6,936 bases of DNA from positions 1 to 6,936 of the forward strand of contig JAUVBS010000110.1 in the NCBI GenBank assembly GCA_030591105.1, read 5' to 3'. Source of the stretch: a bacterium. Lineage in GTDB: Bacteria; Krumholzibacteriota; Krumholzibacteriia; LZORAL124-64-63. The notes under the pieces are model-generated. The model ran no database searches. It was not told the DNA's origin and was given only the letters and a program-made list of their open reading frames with translations. A program made the translations under genes and the position numbers. Of this stretch, positions 6,936-6,936 are shown piece by piece; within the stretch, counting starts at the first letter, position 1, and every line of letters begins with the position of its first letter.

Positions 6936-6936
6936 C

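Overview
The window is a GC-rich, almost fully coding bacterial chromosome segment with six genes. It shows no mobile element, CRISPR array, rRNA or tRNA. Every gene whose upstream region is visible has a clear Shine-Dalgarno sequence 5-8 nt before its start, and two starts are GTG. A GC-rich genome with strong Shine-Dalgarno use carries a gene pair that I associate from memory with Bacteroidota, Gemmatimonadota, Latescibacterota and their relatives. This points tentatively to a GC-rich lineage of that broad assemblage rather than to Bacteroidota proper, which rarely use Shine-Dalgarno sites. The placement is inference; no marker gene is complete enough to settle it.

Layout. Positions 1-2548 hold a minus-strand operon transcribed leftwards: a HAD-family phosphatase-like hydrolase (GTG start), then a full-length bifunctional NAD(P)H-hydrate repair enzyme (Nnr), then the first 63 codons of tsaD, which runs off the left edge. 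Nnr and tsaD overlap by 4 nt (GTGA). A 177-bp divergent intergenic region (2549-2725) separates this operon from a plus-strand CPBP-family intramembrane protease (2726-3583). It contains a good sigma70-like promoter facing the operon.

Positions 3586-6935 hold a second minus-strand operon: a 674-residue TPR-rich lipoprotein-like protein whose stop overlaps by 4 nt (ATGA) the start of a 442-residue exported or membrane-anchored protein. The latter belongs to the group often labelled 'asparagine synthetase B', yet has no visible AsnB features. The protease gene and this operon converge with only 2 nt between stop codons.

How the genes work together. The left operon combines housekeeping tasks: tRNA t6A modification (TsaD), repair of damaged nicotinamide cofactors (Nnr) and probably small-molecule dephosphorylation (HAD). 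The right pair looks like a translationally coupled cell-envelope module, a TPR scaffold plus a glutamine-amidotransferase-fold-like partner of unknown function. This pair is the least understood content of the window. I see no clear evidence of a wholly new defence or mobile system.
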